A stretch of 64,000 nucleotides of DNA from Citrobacter koseri ATCC BAA-895. Lineage in GTDB: Bacteria > Pseudomonadota > Gammaproteobacteria > Enterobacterales > Enterobacteriaceae. The notes beneath the pieces were generated by a model, which was not told the origin of the DNA, searched no databases, and saw only the letters and a list, made by a program, of their open reading frames with translations. The translations under genes were made by a program, and so were the position numbers. The stretch covers positions 2,356,001 to 2,420,000 of the forward strand of contig NC_009792.1 of the NCBI RefSeq assembly GCF_000018045.1. Reading direction: 5' to 3'. Shown piece by piece: positions 36,317-45,038 of this stretch. The first letter of the stretch is position 1; each line of letters starts with the position of its first letter.

Positions 36317-37435
36317 ATGCCGCTACCCGATTTTCACGTTTCCGAACCGTTTACGCTGGGAATTGAACTGGAAATGCAGGTGGTCAATCCGCCGGGTTAC
36401 GATTTAAGCCAGGACTCTTCCCCCCTGATTGACGCCGTCAAATCCCAACTCACCGCCGGAGAAGTGAAGCACGATATCACCGAAAGCATGCTTGAGATGG
36501 CGACGGGAGTCTGCCGCAACATTGACCAGGCGGCGGCGCAGTTCTCCGCCATGCAGCAGGTGATTTTGCAGGCTGCCGCAGACCATCATCTTGAAATCTG
36601 TGGCGGGGGCACGCACCCTTTTCAAAAGTGGCAGCGCCAGGAGGTGTGCGACAATGCGCGCTACCAGCGTACGCTGGAAAACTTCGGTTATCTGATTCAG
36701 CAGGCGACGGTATTTGGTCAGCACGTCCATATTGGATGCGCGAACGGTGATGACGCTATCTACCTCCTGCATGGTCTGTCGCGCTTTGTTCCTCACTTTA
36801 TTGCGCTGGCGGCGGCATCGCCGTATATGCAAGGGTCAGATACCCGTTTTTCCAGCGCCCGGCTGAATATCTTCTCAAGCTTTCCTGATAACGGCCCGAT
36901 GCCGTGGGCCAGCAACTGGCAGGAATGTGAAGGGCTGTTCCGCCGCCTCACGTACACCAGCATGATCGACAGCATCAAAGATCTGCACTGGGATATCCGT
37001 CCCAGCCCTCACTTCGGCACGGTAGAAGTTCGGGTAATGGATACGCCTCTGACCCTTGCTCATGCGGTCAATATCGCGGGGCTGATTCAGGCAACGGCCC
37101 ACTGGCTGCTGACCGAGCGCCCGTTCAGGCATCAGGAGCGGGATTATCTGCTGTACAAATTCAACCGCTTTCAGGCCTGTCGGTATGGTCTGGAGGGAAC
37201 ATTGACCGATGTCCACACCGGCAACCATCACCTGCTGTCTGATGACACGCTGCGCCTGCTGGAGAATGTTGCCTCCTCCGCAGATAACGTCGGCGCCGCC
37301 AGCGCCATTAACGCTCTGCGCCTACAGGTGAAAAACGGGCTGAATGAAGCGCGGCAGATGCGGGAGTTTGTGACGGATGGCGGTTCGCTGATTGGGCTGG
37401 TGAAAAAACATTGCGAGATCTGGGCGGGTCAGTAG
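36317..37435 (+). CDS. ybdK: Carboxylate-amine ligase YbdK
   Basis: Glutamate-cysteine ligase type 2 family protein, 372 residues as in E. coli, where weak gamma-glutamyl-cysteine ligase activity has been reported. The N-terminal FTLGIELEMQVVNP and the central CGGGTHPFQKW and GQHVHIGC motifs line the ATP/metal site. The ATG at 36317 follows AAGAGAACGTT. It lies between betA and ybdJ. Confidence 0.95.
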   Translation: MPLPDFHVSEPFTLGIELEMQVVNPPGYDLSQDSSPLIDAVKSQLTAGEVKHDITESMLEMATGVCRNIDQAAAQFSAMQQVILQAAADHHLEICGGGTHPFQKWQRQEVCDNARYQRTLENFGYLIQQATVFGQHVHIGCANGDDAIYLLHGLSRFVPHFIALAAASPYMQGSDTRFSSARLNIFSSFPDNGPMPWASNWQECEGLFRRLTYTSMIDSIKDLHWDIRPSPHFGTVEVRVMDTPLTLAHAVNIAGLIQATAHWLLTERPFRHQERDYLLYKFNRFQACRYGLEGTLTDVHTGNHHLLSDDTLRLLENVASSADNVGAASAINALRLQVKNGLNEARQMREFVTDGGSLIGLVKKHCEIWAGQ

Positions 37436-37500
37436 GCGACGATTTGCGTTACCCGGCGATATCCCGGACAATGGCTTTTTAACTCAAGTTTAACAATGCC

Positions 37501-37749
37501 ATGAAACACCCGCTTGAATCGTTGATGACCGCTGCCGGCATCCTGCTGATGGCTTTTCTCTCCTGCCTGCTGCTGCCTGTGCCCTCGCCTGGCATGGTGC
37601 TGGCGCAAAAGCTGGTTGCGACCTTCCATTTAATGGATCTCAACCAGCTTTACACCCTGCTGTTTTGCCTGTGGTTTTTAACGCTTGGCGCTCTCGAATA
37701 TTTCGTGATCCGTTTTATCTGGCGTCGCTGGTTTTCGCTGGCTGACTAA
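37501..37749 (+). CDS. ybdJ: Small inner-membrane protein YbdJ (DUF1158)
   Basis: An 82-residue protein with two hydrophobic helices (about 10-30 and 50-72), the same length as E. coli YbdJ; function unknown. The ATG at 37501 has only a weak ribosome binding site, so coupling to ybdK 65 bases upstream is possible. Its last 72 bases overlap the end of the convergent esterase gene, an unusual arrangement. Confidence 0.85.
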   Translation: MKHPLESLMTAAGILLMAFLSCLLLPVPSPGMVLAQKLVATFHLMDLNQLYTLLFCLWFLTLGALEYFVIRFIWRRWFSLAD

Positions 37750-39303
37750 GCCGGTGAAATCCCGCATACCGTGAACCAGCGCTTCACACCACGCGGCGTA
37801 ATCATGTCCGCTTGACCACGGATGGAAACTCACCGGATAGCCTTTTTCACGTAGTACCTGCGCAAATTCCAGCGTGTTGCGATAAATACCGCCGTCCGGG
37901 CCTTTGGTTTCAAAGCGGCCAGCCTGCAACCAGAAGCGGACAGGATAACGCGGCGAATTCTGGTACTGACGCGTCAGCCAGCTGGCCTCCTCGTCTTTTG
38001 GCGCCCACCAGTACGAACCGGATAAACTCAGCACGTTGCCGAACAGACGCGGATAGCGCAACGCGACCCAGGATGACGCCAGCCCGCCATAGCTGGAGCC
38101 CGCCAGCACCGTTTTTTGTCGTTGCGTAGTCACCCCCTGCTGACGCAGCCAGGGCAATAATTCATGCGCCATAAAGTCGGCAAAATCAGGGTTCGGCGGC
38201 AGCTCTTTCGCCCGTCTGGCGTGATCGAGCGTATCAATAAACACCACGTTTATCGGCGGCAGTTGATGGCGCGCGATCAGCCCATCCAGCACGCGATCGA
38301 TATGATAATCATCAAGATACGTTTTGCCGTCAAACAGCATCAGCGCCCAGCGTGCCGGTTGCGCGCTGTGTGGGCGATAAATCGCAATTTCACGACTGTT
38401 GCCCAGACGTTCGCTGAACAATGTTTTGCGCGTAAGCGAACCGTAACGAACAGGCTGCGCGGTAGCTTGCGCAGAGCAAAAGCGCGCGGGACTCAGATCG
38501 AGAAGGGAAAACTGATTCCAGCGATCGGCATACTTCTCGCCAAGCGTCAGCGGGTTAAGCGGATCTCTCTGCGCGCTGACCAGAATCGCCCGCCGCTGAT
38601 CGCGCGGCGAACCGTTCACCAGCGGAACATCCGGCGCCAGTTTATACTGCATTACCGTATCCGCAGGCACCACATAGCTGCGAAACCAGACGTCGGAATC
38701 GCCCAGGCGGAACAGAGGATCGTGATCGCCTGCCGGAGAACCGAGAATAAAAACGTTCTGCTTCGCACCGCGCCACAGAAACGTAACCCGCTTATGGCTG
38801 TCGTCAACCGGCTCCACCAGCGGCGTGCCGTTGCGCTGTAGATCCTGCCAGAAATGAGCGGTTCCGGCGCCTGCCGCCAGCGCTTTTTCCAGTTGCTGCA
38901 AGGTTGGGCTGACGGGAGCGACGCGCTGTATTTTCGGCAGCGGTGTGGTCTCTTTCATCTGCCATGTAAACCGCCAGCGAGCGCCCTCATTACCGTGCAA
39001 CACCAGCGAGGTGGCCTGTTGTACCGGCAAAGAAAACAACAGCTGATGCTCGCCATCGGCCGGGCCGCCTTCCAGTAAAGTACGGATGCGACGGTTCTGG
39101 CCGTCCAGCAAACGAGCATCGGTAATCCCCGACAGGGTGGCCGAAACATAATTTTCACTCAGCGCGGGAAGCACAAAGCAGATCTCGCCGCTGGCATCAA
39201 ATTTCCCCTGCTGCTCTCCCTGAACGGAGGGCGTCGAACACGGCATCGCCTGAGCCGACATCGTCCCCAGCCCAATCACCAAACCACTCCATGCCATCTT
39301 CAT
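37678..39303 (-). CDS. Predicted periplasmic Fes-like siderophore esterase
   Basis: A 541-residue protein related to Fes, but with a signal peptide (1-19, ending TMSAQA). The N-terminal part (about 150-270) matches the Fes DUF3327-type domain (VTFLWRG, DPLFRLGDSDVW). The C-terminal alpha/beta hydrolase carries the nucleophile Ser404 in AGSSYGG and His500 in SSGHDYAAW. Periplasmic enterobactin-type esterases such as IroE and PfeE are known; this is probably another. The ATG at 39303 is chosen for the signal peptide, with AGGAAAG upstream. It diverges from a TonB receptor and shares a Fur-like site. Residues 519-541 run antisense into ybdJ and lack a Fes counterpart. Confidence 0.85.
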   Translation of the reverse strand: MKMAWSGLVIGLGTMSAQAMPCSTPSVQGEQQGKFDASGEICFVLPALSENYVSATLSGITDARLLDGQNRRIRTLLEGGPADGEHQLLFSLPVQQATSLVLHGNEGARWRFTWQMKETTPLPKIQRVAPVSPTLQQLEKALAAGAGTAHFWQDLQRNGTPLVEPVDDSHKRVTFLWRGAKQNVFILGSPAGDHDPLFRLGDSDVWFRSYVVPADTVMQYKLAPDVPLVNGSPRDQRRAILVSAQRDPLNPLTLGEKYADRWNQFSLLDLSPARFCSAQATAQPVRYGSLTRKTLFSERLGNSREIAIYRPHSAQPARWALMLFDGKTYLDDYHIDRVLDGLIARHQLPPINVVFIDTLDHARRAKELPPNPDFADFMAHELLPWLRQQGVTTQRQKTVLAGSSYGGLASSWVALRYPRLFGNVLSLSGSYWWAPKDEEASWLTRQYQNSPRYPVRFWLQAGRFETKGPDGGIYRNTLEFAQVLREKGYPVSFHPWSSGHDYAAWCEALVHGMRDFTGLVSQRKPATPDKTDHEIFESAKR

Positions 39304-39343
39304 TAACGGTGCTTTCCTGATGAAATTTGTTAACAACGCTAAT

Positions 39344-39362
39344 GCAAATGGTAATGATTTGC
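39344..39362. promoter_or_regulatory. Fur-like palindrome between esterase and receptor
   Basis: GCAAAT-GGTAAT-G-ATTTGC matches the Fur consensus at 13 of 19 positions, the same score as the fes-fepA operator in this window. Its outer arms form a perfect inverted repeat TGCAAAT/ATTTGCA (39343-39363). It is placed to control both divergent genes. Confidence 0.65.
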
Positions 39363-39457
39363 AATAACATCTGTCGCGTTTAATGAGGATGGCAGTCCGG
39401 CATTTGTCTGACAGGACGACCGGACAATTTCAGGTATGGCATAGAAAAGGATGCTAA

Positions 39458-41605
39458 ATGATATTTAAAAATAACAAGATAATGCAGCTCTGGGTTCTCA
39501 GTCTGGCGACCGTCAGTACGACGACGTTTGCCAAAACGCAGGAGGAGACCATTCTGGTGACGCAAGGCGTCAGCCAGGAACCCACTGCGCCGGTGAAGGG
39601 AATGGTGGCGACCAAAACCCTGTCGGCAACCAAAACCTCCGCGGAGCTGGTGAAAACGCCGCAGTCCGTCTCTGTCGTTACCCGCGACCAGATGGACGCG
39701 CTGGACGCCACCTCCGTCTCCCAGGCGTTGCGCTACACCGCCGGGGCATTTACGGAGTATCGCGGCTCATCCAACCGTAACGATGAAGTGTTTGTACGCG
39801 GCTTCAGCTACGTTCCTAAATTCCTTGATGGTCTGAGCTTTGGCGCAACGGCGTCATCGCAAACCGGCACCGTTGATCCGTGGCTGCTGGAGCGGGTAGA
39901 GCTGGTACGCGGCCCGGCTTCGGTTCTGTTTGGCCAGGTGAACCCCGGCGGGCTTATCAGCATGACCAGCAAACGCCCCACCAGCGAACCGATTCATAAG
40001 GTTCAGTTCAGCACCGGTAATCGCGATCTGGCGGAAGGCGCATTTGATTTCGGCGGCCCGCTGAGCGATGACGGCCGGGTACTGTATCGCCTGAACGGGA
40101 TCGCCCGCACTCAGCATAACCAGGTTGAAGACTATAAAGATTCGCGCGTCGCAATTGCTCCGGCTATCACCTGGTATCCAAACGATCAGACCCGTTTCAC
40201 GCTGCTGACCAGCTACCAGAAAGATCCCGATGCGGGCTACCGTAACTTCCTGCCTGCTTACGGCACCGTCACCAGCGCTAACGGAAAATATATTCCGCTC
40301 GATTTTAACGTCAGCGATCCTGATTACGATCAGTCATGGCGTGAGCAGACGATGGTGGGTTATGAGTTTGAACATCAGTTCAATGACATGATGACCTTCC
40401 GCCAGAATGCCCGCTATGCCAGCATCAAGCAAAAATACCGCTATCTGGTTTACTTCAACAGCAAACCGGAAAGCACGCTGCTCAGCCGTCGCGCCCAGCA
40501 TGAGGAGCGCACGACCAATGAGTTTGGCATTGATAACCAACTGGAAGCACAGTTTGCGACCGCGCAGATGAACCATACGCTGCTCGGCGGGCTGGATTAC
40601 AAGTCCAGCAACGACAAGCAACTGTTAATGCGCGGTTCCGGCTCGCAGTACGATATGGACTGGACGCACCCGGTTTATGGCGTAAACGTCGATGAAAGCA
40701 CCTTCAGCCCCGCCAGCCACGAACAGCAGAACCTCGATCAGATGGGCCTCTATTTGCAGGATCAGATGAGCTGGAACAACTGGGAACTGCTGCTCTCCGG
40801 GCGCTATGACTGGACGGAAGTTCGCACCACCGATTACATCAACAGTGAGAAAACGCAGCAGAACGACAACAAGTTCACCTGGCGTACCGGCTTGCTGTAT
40901 GCCTTTGATTTCGGCCTCTCGCCGTACATCAGCTACAGCACCTCGTATGAGCCTAATCTGCAAACCAACCGTGCGCCGGACAGCGCGCCGTTTAAACCCA
41001 CTACCGGTAAACAAACCGAAGTGGGCGTGAAGTATCAGCCGGTGGATAACACGCTGATGTCGCTGGCGTTATACGATCTCAAACAGAGCAATGTGTCCAC
41101 TTACAACAGCACGCTGGGCTGGTTCGAAAATGCAGGGGAAGTGCGTTCCAAAGGCGTGGAAGCGGAAATTCACTCTTCACTGTGGGATAGCGTCAACCTG
41201 ATTGGCTCGTATACCTACACGGATGCGGAAACCGTCAACACCACGGTAGCGGGTACGGAAGGGAAAACGCCTGCCCGTATTCCTGCCCACATGGCTTCCG
41301 CCTTCGCCAGTTATACCTTCCCTGGCGGCCCGCTGAAAAGCCTGACGACCGGCGTGGGCGTACGCTACATCGGCACCAGCTACGGCGATGCGAAAAACAC
41401 CTTTAAAGTGCCGGCGGTGGATCTGTATGACGCGATGGTGAGCTACGAACTGGGAGAACTGAACAGCAGCCTGAAAGGCGCAGCCGTACAGTTTAATGTC
41501 AATAATATCGCCGATACGAAATACGTGGCCTCTTGCGCCAGCGACACCGCCTGCTTCTATGGCGTAGGTCGCACGGTTACGGCAACAGTGAGCTATTCCT
41601 GGTAA
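39458..41605 (+). CDS. TonB-dependent siderophore receptor (FhuA/FoxA-like)
   Basis: Outer-membrane receptor of 715 residues. Signal peptide 1-25 (ending STTTFA), TonB box TILVTQ at 31-36, plug domain to about residue 190 (KTPQSVSVVTRDQMDA, NDEVFVRGFSYVPKFLDGLSFG, ELVRGPASVLFGQVNPGGLI) and a barrel ending ATVSYSW. The plug pattern is that of the FhuA/FoxA/FhuE class rather than FepA. The divergent esterase argues for an ester siderophore as ligand, so the substrate is open. The ATG at 39458 follows AAAAGGATG. No ABC transporter or ferric reductase gene lies beside it. Confidence 0.88.
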   Translation: MIFKNNKIMQLWVLSLATVSTTTFAKTQEETILVTQGVSQEPTAPVKGMVATKTLSATKTSAELVKTPQSVSVVTRDQMDALDATSVSQALRYTAGAFTEYRGSSNRNDEVFVRGFSYVPKFLDGLSFGATASSQTGTVDPWLLERVELVRGPASVLFGQVNPGGLISMTSKRPTSEPIHKVQFSTGNRDLAEGAFDFGGPLSDDGRVLYRLNGIARTQHNQVEDYKDSRVAIAPAITWYPNDQTRFTLLTSYQKDPDAGYRNFLPAYGTVTSANGKYIPLDFNVSDPDYDQSWREQTMVGYEFEHQFNDMMTFRQNARYASIKQKYRYLVYFNSKPESTLLSRRAQHEERTTNEFGIDNQLEAQFATAQMNHTLLGGLDYKSSNDKQLLMRGSGSQYDMDWTHPVYGVNVDESTFSPASHEQQNLDQMGLYLQDQMSWNNWELLLSGRYDWTEVRTTDYINSEKTQQNDNKFTWRTGLLYAFDFGLSPYISYSTSYEPNLQTNRAPDSAPFKPTTGKQTEVGVKYQPVDNTLMSLALYDLKQSNVSTYNSTLGWFENAGEVRSKGVEAEIHSSLWDSVNLIGSYTYTDAETVNTTVAGTEGKTPARIPAHMASAFASYTFPGGPLKSLTTGVGVRYIGTSYGDAKNTFKVPAVDLYDAMVSYELGELNSSLKGAAVQFNVNNIADTKYVASCASDTACFYGVGRTVTATVSYSW

Positions 41606-41613
41606 GAAAGATT

Positions 41614-41636
41614 CCCGGCAGCCAGGCGCTGCCGGG
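41614..41636. terminator. Shared hairpin between receptor gene and ramA
   Basis: A perfect 9-bp stem CCCGGCAGC/GCTGCCGGG with a 5-base loop lies in the 36-base gap of two convergent genes. The minus strand has a T-rich stretch (TCTTTCTT) soon after, so it may end ramA transcription as well. Confidence 0.6.
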
Positions 41637-41641
41637 GAAAC

Positions 41642-41983
41642 TCAGTGCGTACGGCTGTGATTCTCTTTACGGTAGGCGCCCGGCGGCTGATTAAAGGTTC
41701 GGGTGAAGATCCGCGTAAAGGTCTGCTGCGAATCAAAACCGTACTTCAGGCAGATGTCATACACCCTTTGGTCGGTATCGCGTAAATCACGCGCCGCCAG
41801 CCGCAGCTTACGCTCCCGGATATAGCGCCCCAGACTCTCCCCTTTGTACTGCATAAACAGGCGTTGCAGATGCCATTTGGAGTACCCGGCGTGGCGGGCA
41901 ATATCATCAATGCGCAACGGTTGATTTAAATTATCATCAATCCACTCGACAATAGTGTCGATTACCTGAGCGGAAATGGTCAT
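41642..41983 (-). CDS. ramA: Multidrug-resistance transcriptional activator RamA
   Basis: AraC/XylS-family activator of 113 residues, only the DNA-binding domain, like MarA and SoxS. It raises AcrAB-TolC efflux and lowers porin expression. Two helix-turn-helix motifs are visible: IDDIARHAGYSKWHLQRLF (about 22-40) and VYDICLKYGFDSQQTFTRIF (about 72-91). The ATG at 41983 follows GGAGGGGGAGAG. It lies 29 bases after romA and is absent from E. coli. Confidence 0.95.
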   Translation of the reverse strand: MTISAQVIDTIVEWIDDNLNQPLRIDDIARHAGYSKWHLQRLFMQYKGESLGRYIRERKLRLAARDLRDTDQRVYDICLKYGFDSQQTFTRIFTRTFNQPPGAYRKENHSRTH

Positions 41984-42012
41984 CGTGCTCTCCCCCTCCG
42001 AAAAATGGTCGC

Positions 42013-43113
42013 TTATTCCCACCAGGCCGTAAACTGCTGGGTCGGATCGGCCAACATCACCGGTTCTCCCAGCGTCGGCGTCAGCAGGCGGTAGCGTTTA
42101 TGACGACTCGCCAGCGCCAGACGTTTATACGGATCGTCCCAGCTGTGTTTCGCCAGGACAAAACGCCCGGCATGACCGGGTAAAATCGCTTTTGCGCGCA
42201 GGTCCTGCGCCGCCTGCGCGGTCTCTTCCGGCATCATGTGAATGTATCGCCAGTCCCGGTCGTACTGACCGTTTTCCATGATGGCCAGATCGACTGAGCC
42301 GAACTGTTCTCCAATCGCCTTAAAATGCGGCCCGTAACCGGAGTCCCCGCTGTAATAAACCTTCTGTTCAGGCGTCTCAAACATAAAACTCGCCCACAGC
42401 GTCTGGTTACGTTTGAGCCCCCGGCCAGAAAAATGGCGCGCGGGCAGGACGTGGATCAGCAGCGCATCATCGATCCTGACGGACTGGTTCCAGTCGCGCT
42501 CGTCGATAATCCCGCCATTCATGCCCCAGTAGCGCAAATGCGATCCCACACCCAGCGGCGTAATGACTCGCTTAATCTTCGGCATCAGCGCTTTGATGGT
42601 GGCGTAGTCCAGATGGTCATAGTGATCGTGCGAGATGATCAGCAGGTCGATCTCCGGCATATTTTGCGCCGTCCAGGGGTAGTCTCCGGCAAAGGCTTTA
42701 TTCAGAAACGAAAACGGCGCGGCATAGCTGCTGAATACCGGGTCGATCAGAATGCGTTTTCCCGCCAGTTGCAGATACCAGGAGGAATGGCCCAGCCAGA
42801 TGAGCGTGTCCCGATCGCGCGGTACGCTGGCGAGATCGGTGTTTACCAGCGGCAACGGTTGGGCAGGCCGCGCGTTTTCACGTTTAGCGACCAGAAACTC
42901 CCACCATGCGGCGAGCATCCCCTTATCCCCGGTGTAACCGGGAGTGGGTAATTGATTATGAAACTGTCCATCACGATAGTGTGGAGACTGTTCCACCAGG
43001 CTCAGTTGAGCGCCCTGCGGCACCTGACCAAACCCGGCGTTAAGGACAAACGGCAGACTCGCTGTAGAAGCAATAAGCATAATAACAACCACACAAATTG
43101 TGAGACGCTTCAT
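42013..43113 (-). CDS. romA: RomA, metallo-beta-lactamase-fold protein
   Basis: A 366-residue MBL-fold hydrolase of the NAPE-PLD/UlaG-like group. The N-terminal hydrophobic segment (about 5-26) anchors or exports it. The metal motif SHDHYDHLD and later histidine motifs (ARHFSGRG, ILPGHAGRF) are present. RomA was named for outer-membrane effects in Enterobacter and Klebsiella; the substrate is unknown. It is the first gene of romA-ramA, controlled by RamR. The ATG is at 43113. Confidence 0.92.
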   Translation of the reverse strand: MKRLTICVVVIMLIASTASLPFVLNAGFGQVPQGAQLSLVEQSPHYRDGQFHNQLPTPGYTGDKGMLAAWWEFLVAKRENARPAQPLPLVNTDLASVPRDRDTLIWLGHSSWYLQLAGKRILIDPVFSSYAAPFSFLNKAFAGDYPWTAQNMPEIDLLIISHDHYDHLDYATIKALMPKIKRVITPLGVGSHLRYWGMNGGIIDERDWNQSVRIDDALLIHVLPARHFSGRGLKRNQTLWASFMFETPEQKVYYSGDSGYGPHFKAIGEQFGSVDLAIMENGQYDRDWRYIHMMPEETAQAAQDLRAKAILPGHAGRFVLAKHSWDDPYKRLALASRHKRYRLLTPTLGEPVMLADPTQQFTAWWE

Positions 43114-43168
43114 ATCCTGATCCGAAAACGCGCCCCTTTCCGCTGGTTTGCGCGACTGTCACTTGATT

Positions 43169-43188
43169 ATGAGTGAGTAAGCACTCAT
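43169..43188. promoter_or_regulatory. RamR operator
   Basis: ATGAGTG-AGTAAG-CACTCAT, a perfect 7-base inverted repeat with a 6-base spacer, fits the known RamR palindrome ATGAGTG-N6-CACTCAT. It lies in the ramR-romA gap and should repress romA-ramA and probably ramR. Confidence 0.9.
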
Positions 43189-43303
43189 TATAGAAAGCGA
43201 AGGAATCTCGTCAAGATGATTTTCAATCTTTGACATTCACCGTTGCGGCGCTGCAAAGAGCGTGTTTCAATCGTGTTTTTTACATCATTAAGGGTAAAGT
43301 GTA

Positions 43304-43885
43304 GTGGCTCGTCCGAAGAGTGAAGACAAAAAACTGGCGTTACTGGAAGCCGCAACAAAAGCGATCGCGCAATCCGGCATTGCCGCCTCCACCGCCGTCA
43401 TTGCTCGCAACGCAGGTGTTGCTGAGGGAACATTGTTTCGCTATTTCGCGACAAAAGATGACTTAATCAACGAGCTTTATCTGCATTTGAAGCAGGATCT
43501 CTGCCAGTCGATGATGGCGAATCTGGACCGCTCAATCACCGACACCAGAACCATGACGCACTTCATCTGGAACAGCTACATCAACTGGGGCCTGAACAAC
43601 ACTAACGGGCACCGCACCATCCGCCAGCTTGCGGTTAGTGAGAAAATCACGAAAGAAACCGAGCAACTGGCGGACGATATGTTCCCGGAACTGCGCGATC
43701 TCTGCCATCGTTCGGTTCTGCCCATTTTCATGTCTGACGAATACCGCGCCTTTGGCGATGCCCTGTTCCTCACCCTGGCAGAAACCACGATGGAATTTGC
43801 CGCCCGCGATCCGGCCCACGCAAATGAGTACATCTCGCTGGGTTTTGAAGCGATGTGGCGCGCCCTCACCCGCGAGGAAAAATAA
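43304..43885 (+). CDS. ramR: TetR-family repressor RamR (GTG start)
   Basis: A 193-residue repressor of ramA that loses DNA binding when bile acids or drugs are bound. The helix-turn-helix (about 25-50) is in STAVIARNAGVAEGTLFRYFATKD. The GTG at 43304 gives MARPKSEDKK and the family length, with AAGGGTAAAG upstream. It diverges from romA and its stop overlaps the ybdF start by one base. The reading frame is intact. Confidence 0.95.
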   Translation: MARPKSEDKKLALLEAATKAIAQSGIAASTAVIARNAGVAEGTLFRYFATKDDLINELYLHLKQDLCQSMMANLDRSITDTRTMTHFIWNSYINWGLNNTNGHRTIRQLAVSEKITKETEQLADDMFPELRDLCHRSVLPIFMSDEYRAFGDALFLTLAETTMEFAARDPAHANEYISLGFEAMWRALTREEK

Positions 43886-44253
43886 TGGACGGCCAGACGC
43901 TGCATCATTGTGCGAAACGCATCGCGCTCGAACTGCCTTTCACCGAACACTGCTGGCCGTTCGGCCCAGAGTTTGATGTCTTTAAAGTCGGCGGCAAGAT
44001 ATTCATGATCGTTTCTGAACAACGCGGCCGTCGGTTTGTGAACCTGAAGTCCGATCCACAGAAATCCCTGTTAAATCAGCAGATTTACCGCAGTATTGAA
44101 CCCGGTTACCACATGAACAAAAAACACTGGATTTCCGTTTACGCAGGAGACGATATCACGCCGTCGCTGCTTGCCGACCTGATCGGCGACTCCTGGAATC
44201 TGGTGGTGGATGGTCTGGCTAAAAAAGATCAAAAGCGTCTGCGCCCCGCCTGA
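43885..44253 (+). CDS. ybdF: MmcQ/YjbR-family protein YbdF
   Basis: A 122-residue protein of the MmcQ/YjbR DNA-binding-like fold, the E. coli length. Conserved family segments are CWPFGPEFDVFKVGGKIFM and the C-terminal PGYHMNKKHWISV. The ATG at 43885 follows GAGGAAAAATA inside the ramR stop region. Function unknown. Confidence 0.92.
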   Translation: MDGQTLHHCAKRIALELPFTEHCWPFGPEFDVFKVGGKIFMIVSEQRGRRFVNLKSDPQKSLLNQQIYRSIEPGYHMNKKHWISVYAGDDITPSLLADLIGDSWNLVVDGLAKKDQKRLRPA

Positions 44254-44271
44254 TTTATCGTTGATATCGAT

Positions 44272-44296
44272 AAGTGTTTTCGCACTTTTCTCTCTT
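44272..44296 (+). terminator. Weak terminator-like hairpin after ybdF
   Basis: AAGTG/CACTT with a 6-base loop is followed by a pyrimidine-rich TTCTCTC tract. The stem is short, so this is tentative. The rest of the gap to nfsB should hold the nfsB promoter. Confidence 0.3.
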
Positions 44297-44373
44297 ATCT
44301 TTTATGTGCTAACCCTGTACCCTGCTGGCACGAAAACGCACCCGCAGGGTATTAAAAAACATCAGGAGTATTT

Positions 44374-45027
44374 ATGGATATCGTTTCTGTCGCCTTAAAA
44401 CGCTACTCCACTAAGGCGTTCGATCCCAGCAAACAACTGACCGCAGACGAAGCGGAAAAACTCAAAACATTGCTGCAATATAGCCCTTCCAGCACCAACT
44501 CTCAGCCGTGGCATTTCATCGTCGCCAGTACCGAAGAAGGGAAAGCGCGCGTTGCGAAATCCGCCGCCGGTAATTTCGTGTTTAACGAGCGCAAAATGCT
44601 GGATGCTTCCCATGTCGTCGTGTTTTGCGCAAAAACCGCAATGGACGACGCCTGGCTGGATCGCGTTGTCGATCAGGAAGATGCCGATGGCCGTTTTGCC
44701 ACGCCGGAAGCCAAAGCGGCAAATAACAAAGGCCGTCGCTTTTTCGCGGATCTGCACCGCCGCGACCTGAAAGATGACGATCAGTGGATGGCGAAACAGG
44801 TATACCTGAATGTTGGCAACTTCCTGCTGGGCGTCGCCGCGATGGGTCTGGACGCCGTACCGATTGAAGGCTTCGACGCCGCGGTTCTTGACGCTGAATT
44901 TGGCCTGAAAGAGAAAGGTTATACCAGCCTGGTCGTGGTGCCTGTCGGCCATCACAGCGTAGAAGATTTTAACGCTACGCTGCCGAAATCCCGCCTGCCG
45001 CAGGAAACCACCCTGACGGAAGTCTGA
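44374..45027 (+). CDS. nfsB: Oxygen-insensitive NAD(P)H nitroreductase NfsB
   Basis: FMN-dependent minor nitroreductase and dihydropteridine reductase, 217 residues as in E. coli. The N-terminal LKRYSTKAFDPSKQL, the FMN-pocket YSPSSTNSQPWHFIVAS and the C-terminal PVGHHSVEDFNATLPKSRLP are typical. The ATG at 44374 follows CAGGAGTATTT. The gene is followed by a REP array. Confidence 0.96.
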   Translation: MDIVSVALKRYSTKAFDPSKQLTADEAEKLKTLLQYSPSSTNSQPWHFIVASTEEGKARVAKSAAGNFVFNERKMLDASHVVVFCAKTAMDDAWLDRVVDQEDADGRFATPEAKAANNKGRRFFADLHRRDLKDDDQWMAKQVYLNVGNFLLGVAAMGLDAVPIEGFDAAVLDAEFGLKEKGYTSLVVVPVGHHSVEDFNATLPKSRLPQETTLTEV

Positions 45028-45038
45028 TTTCTTGTTAT

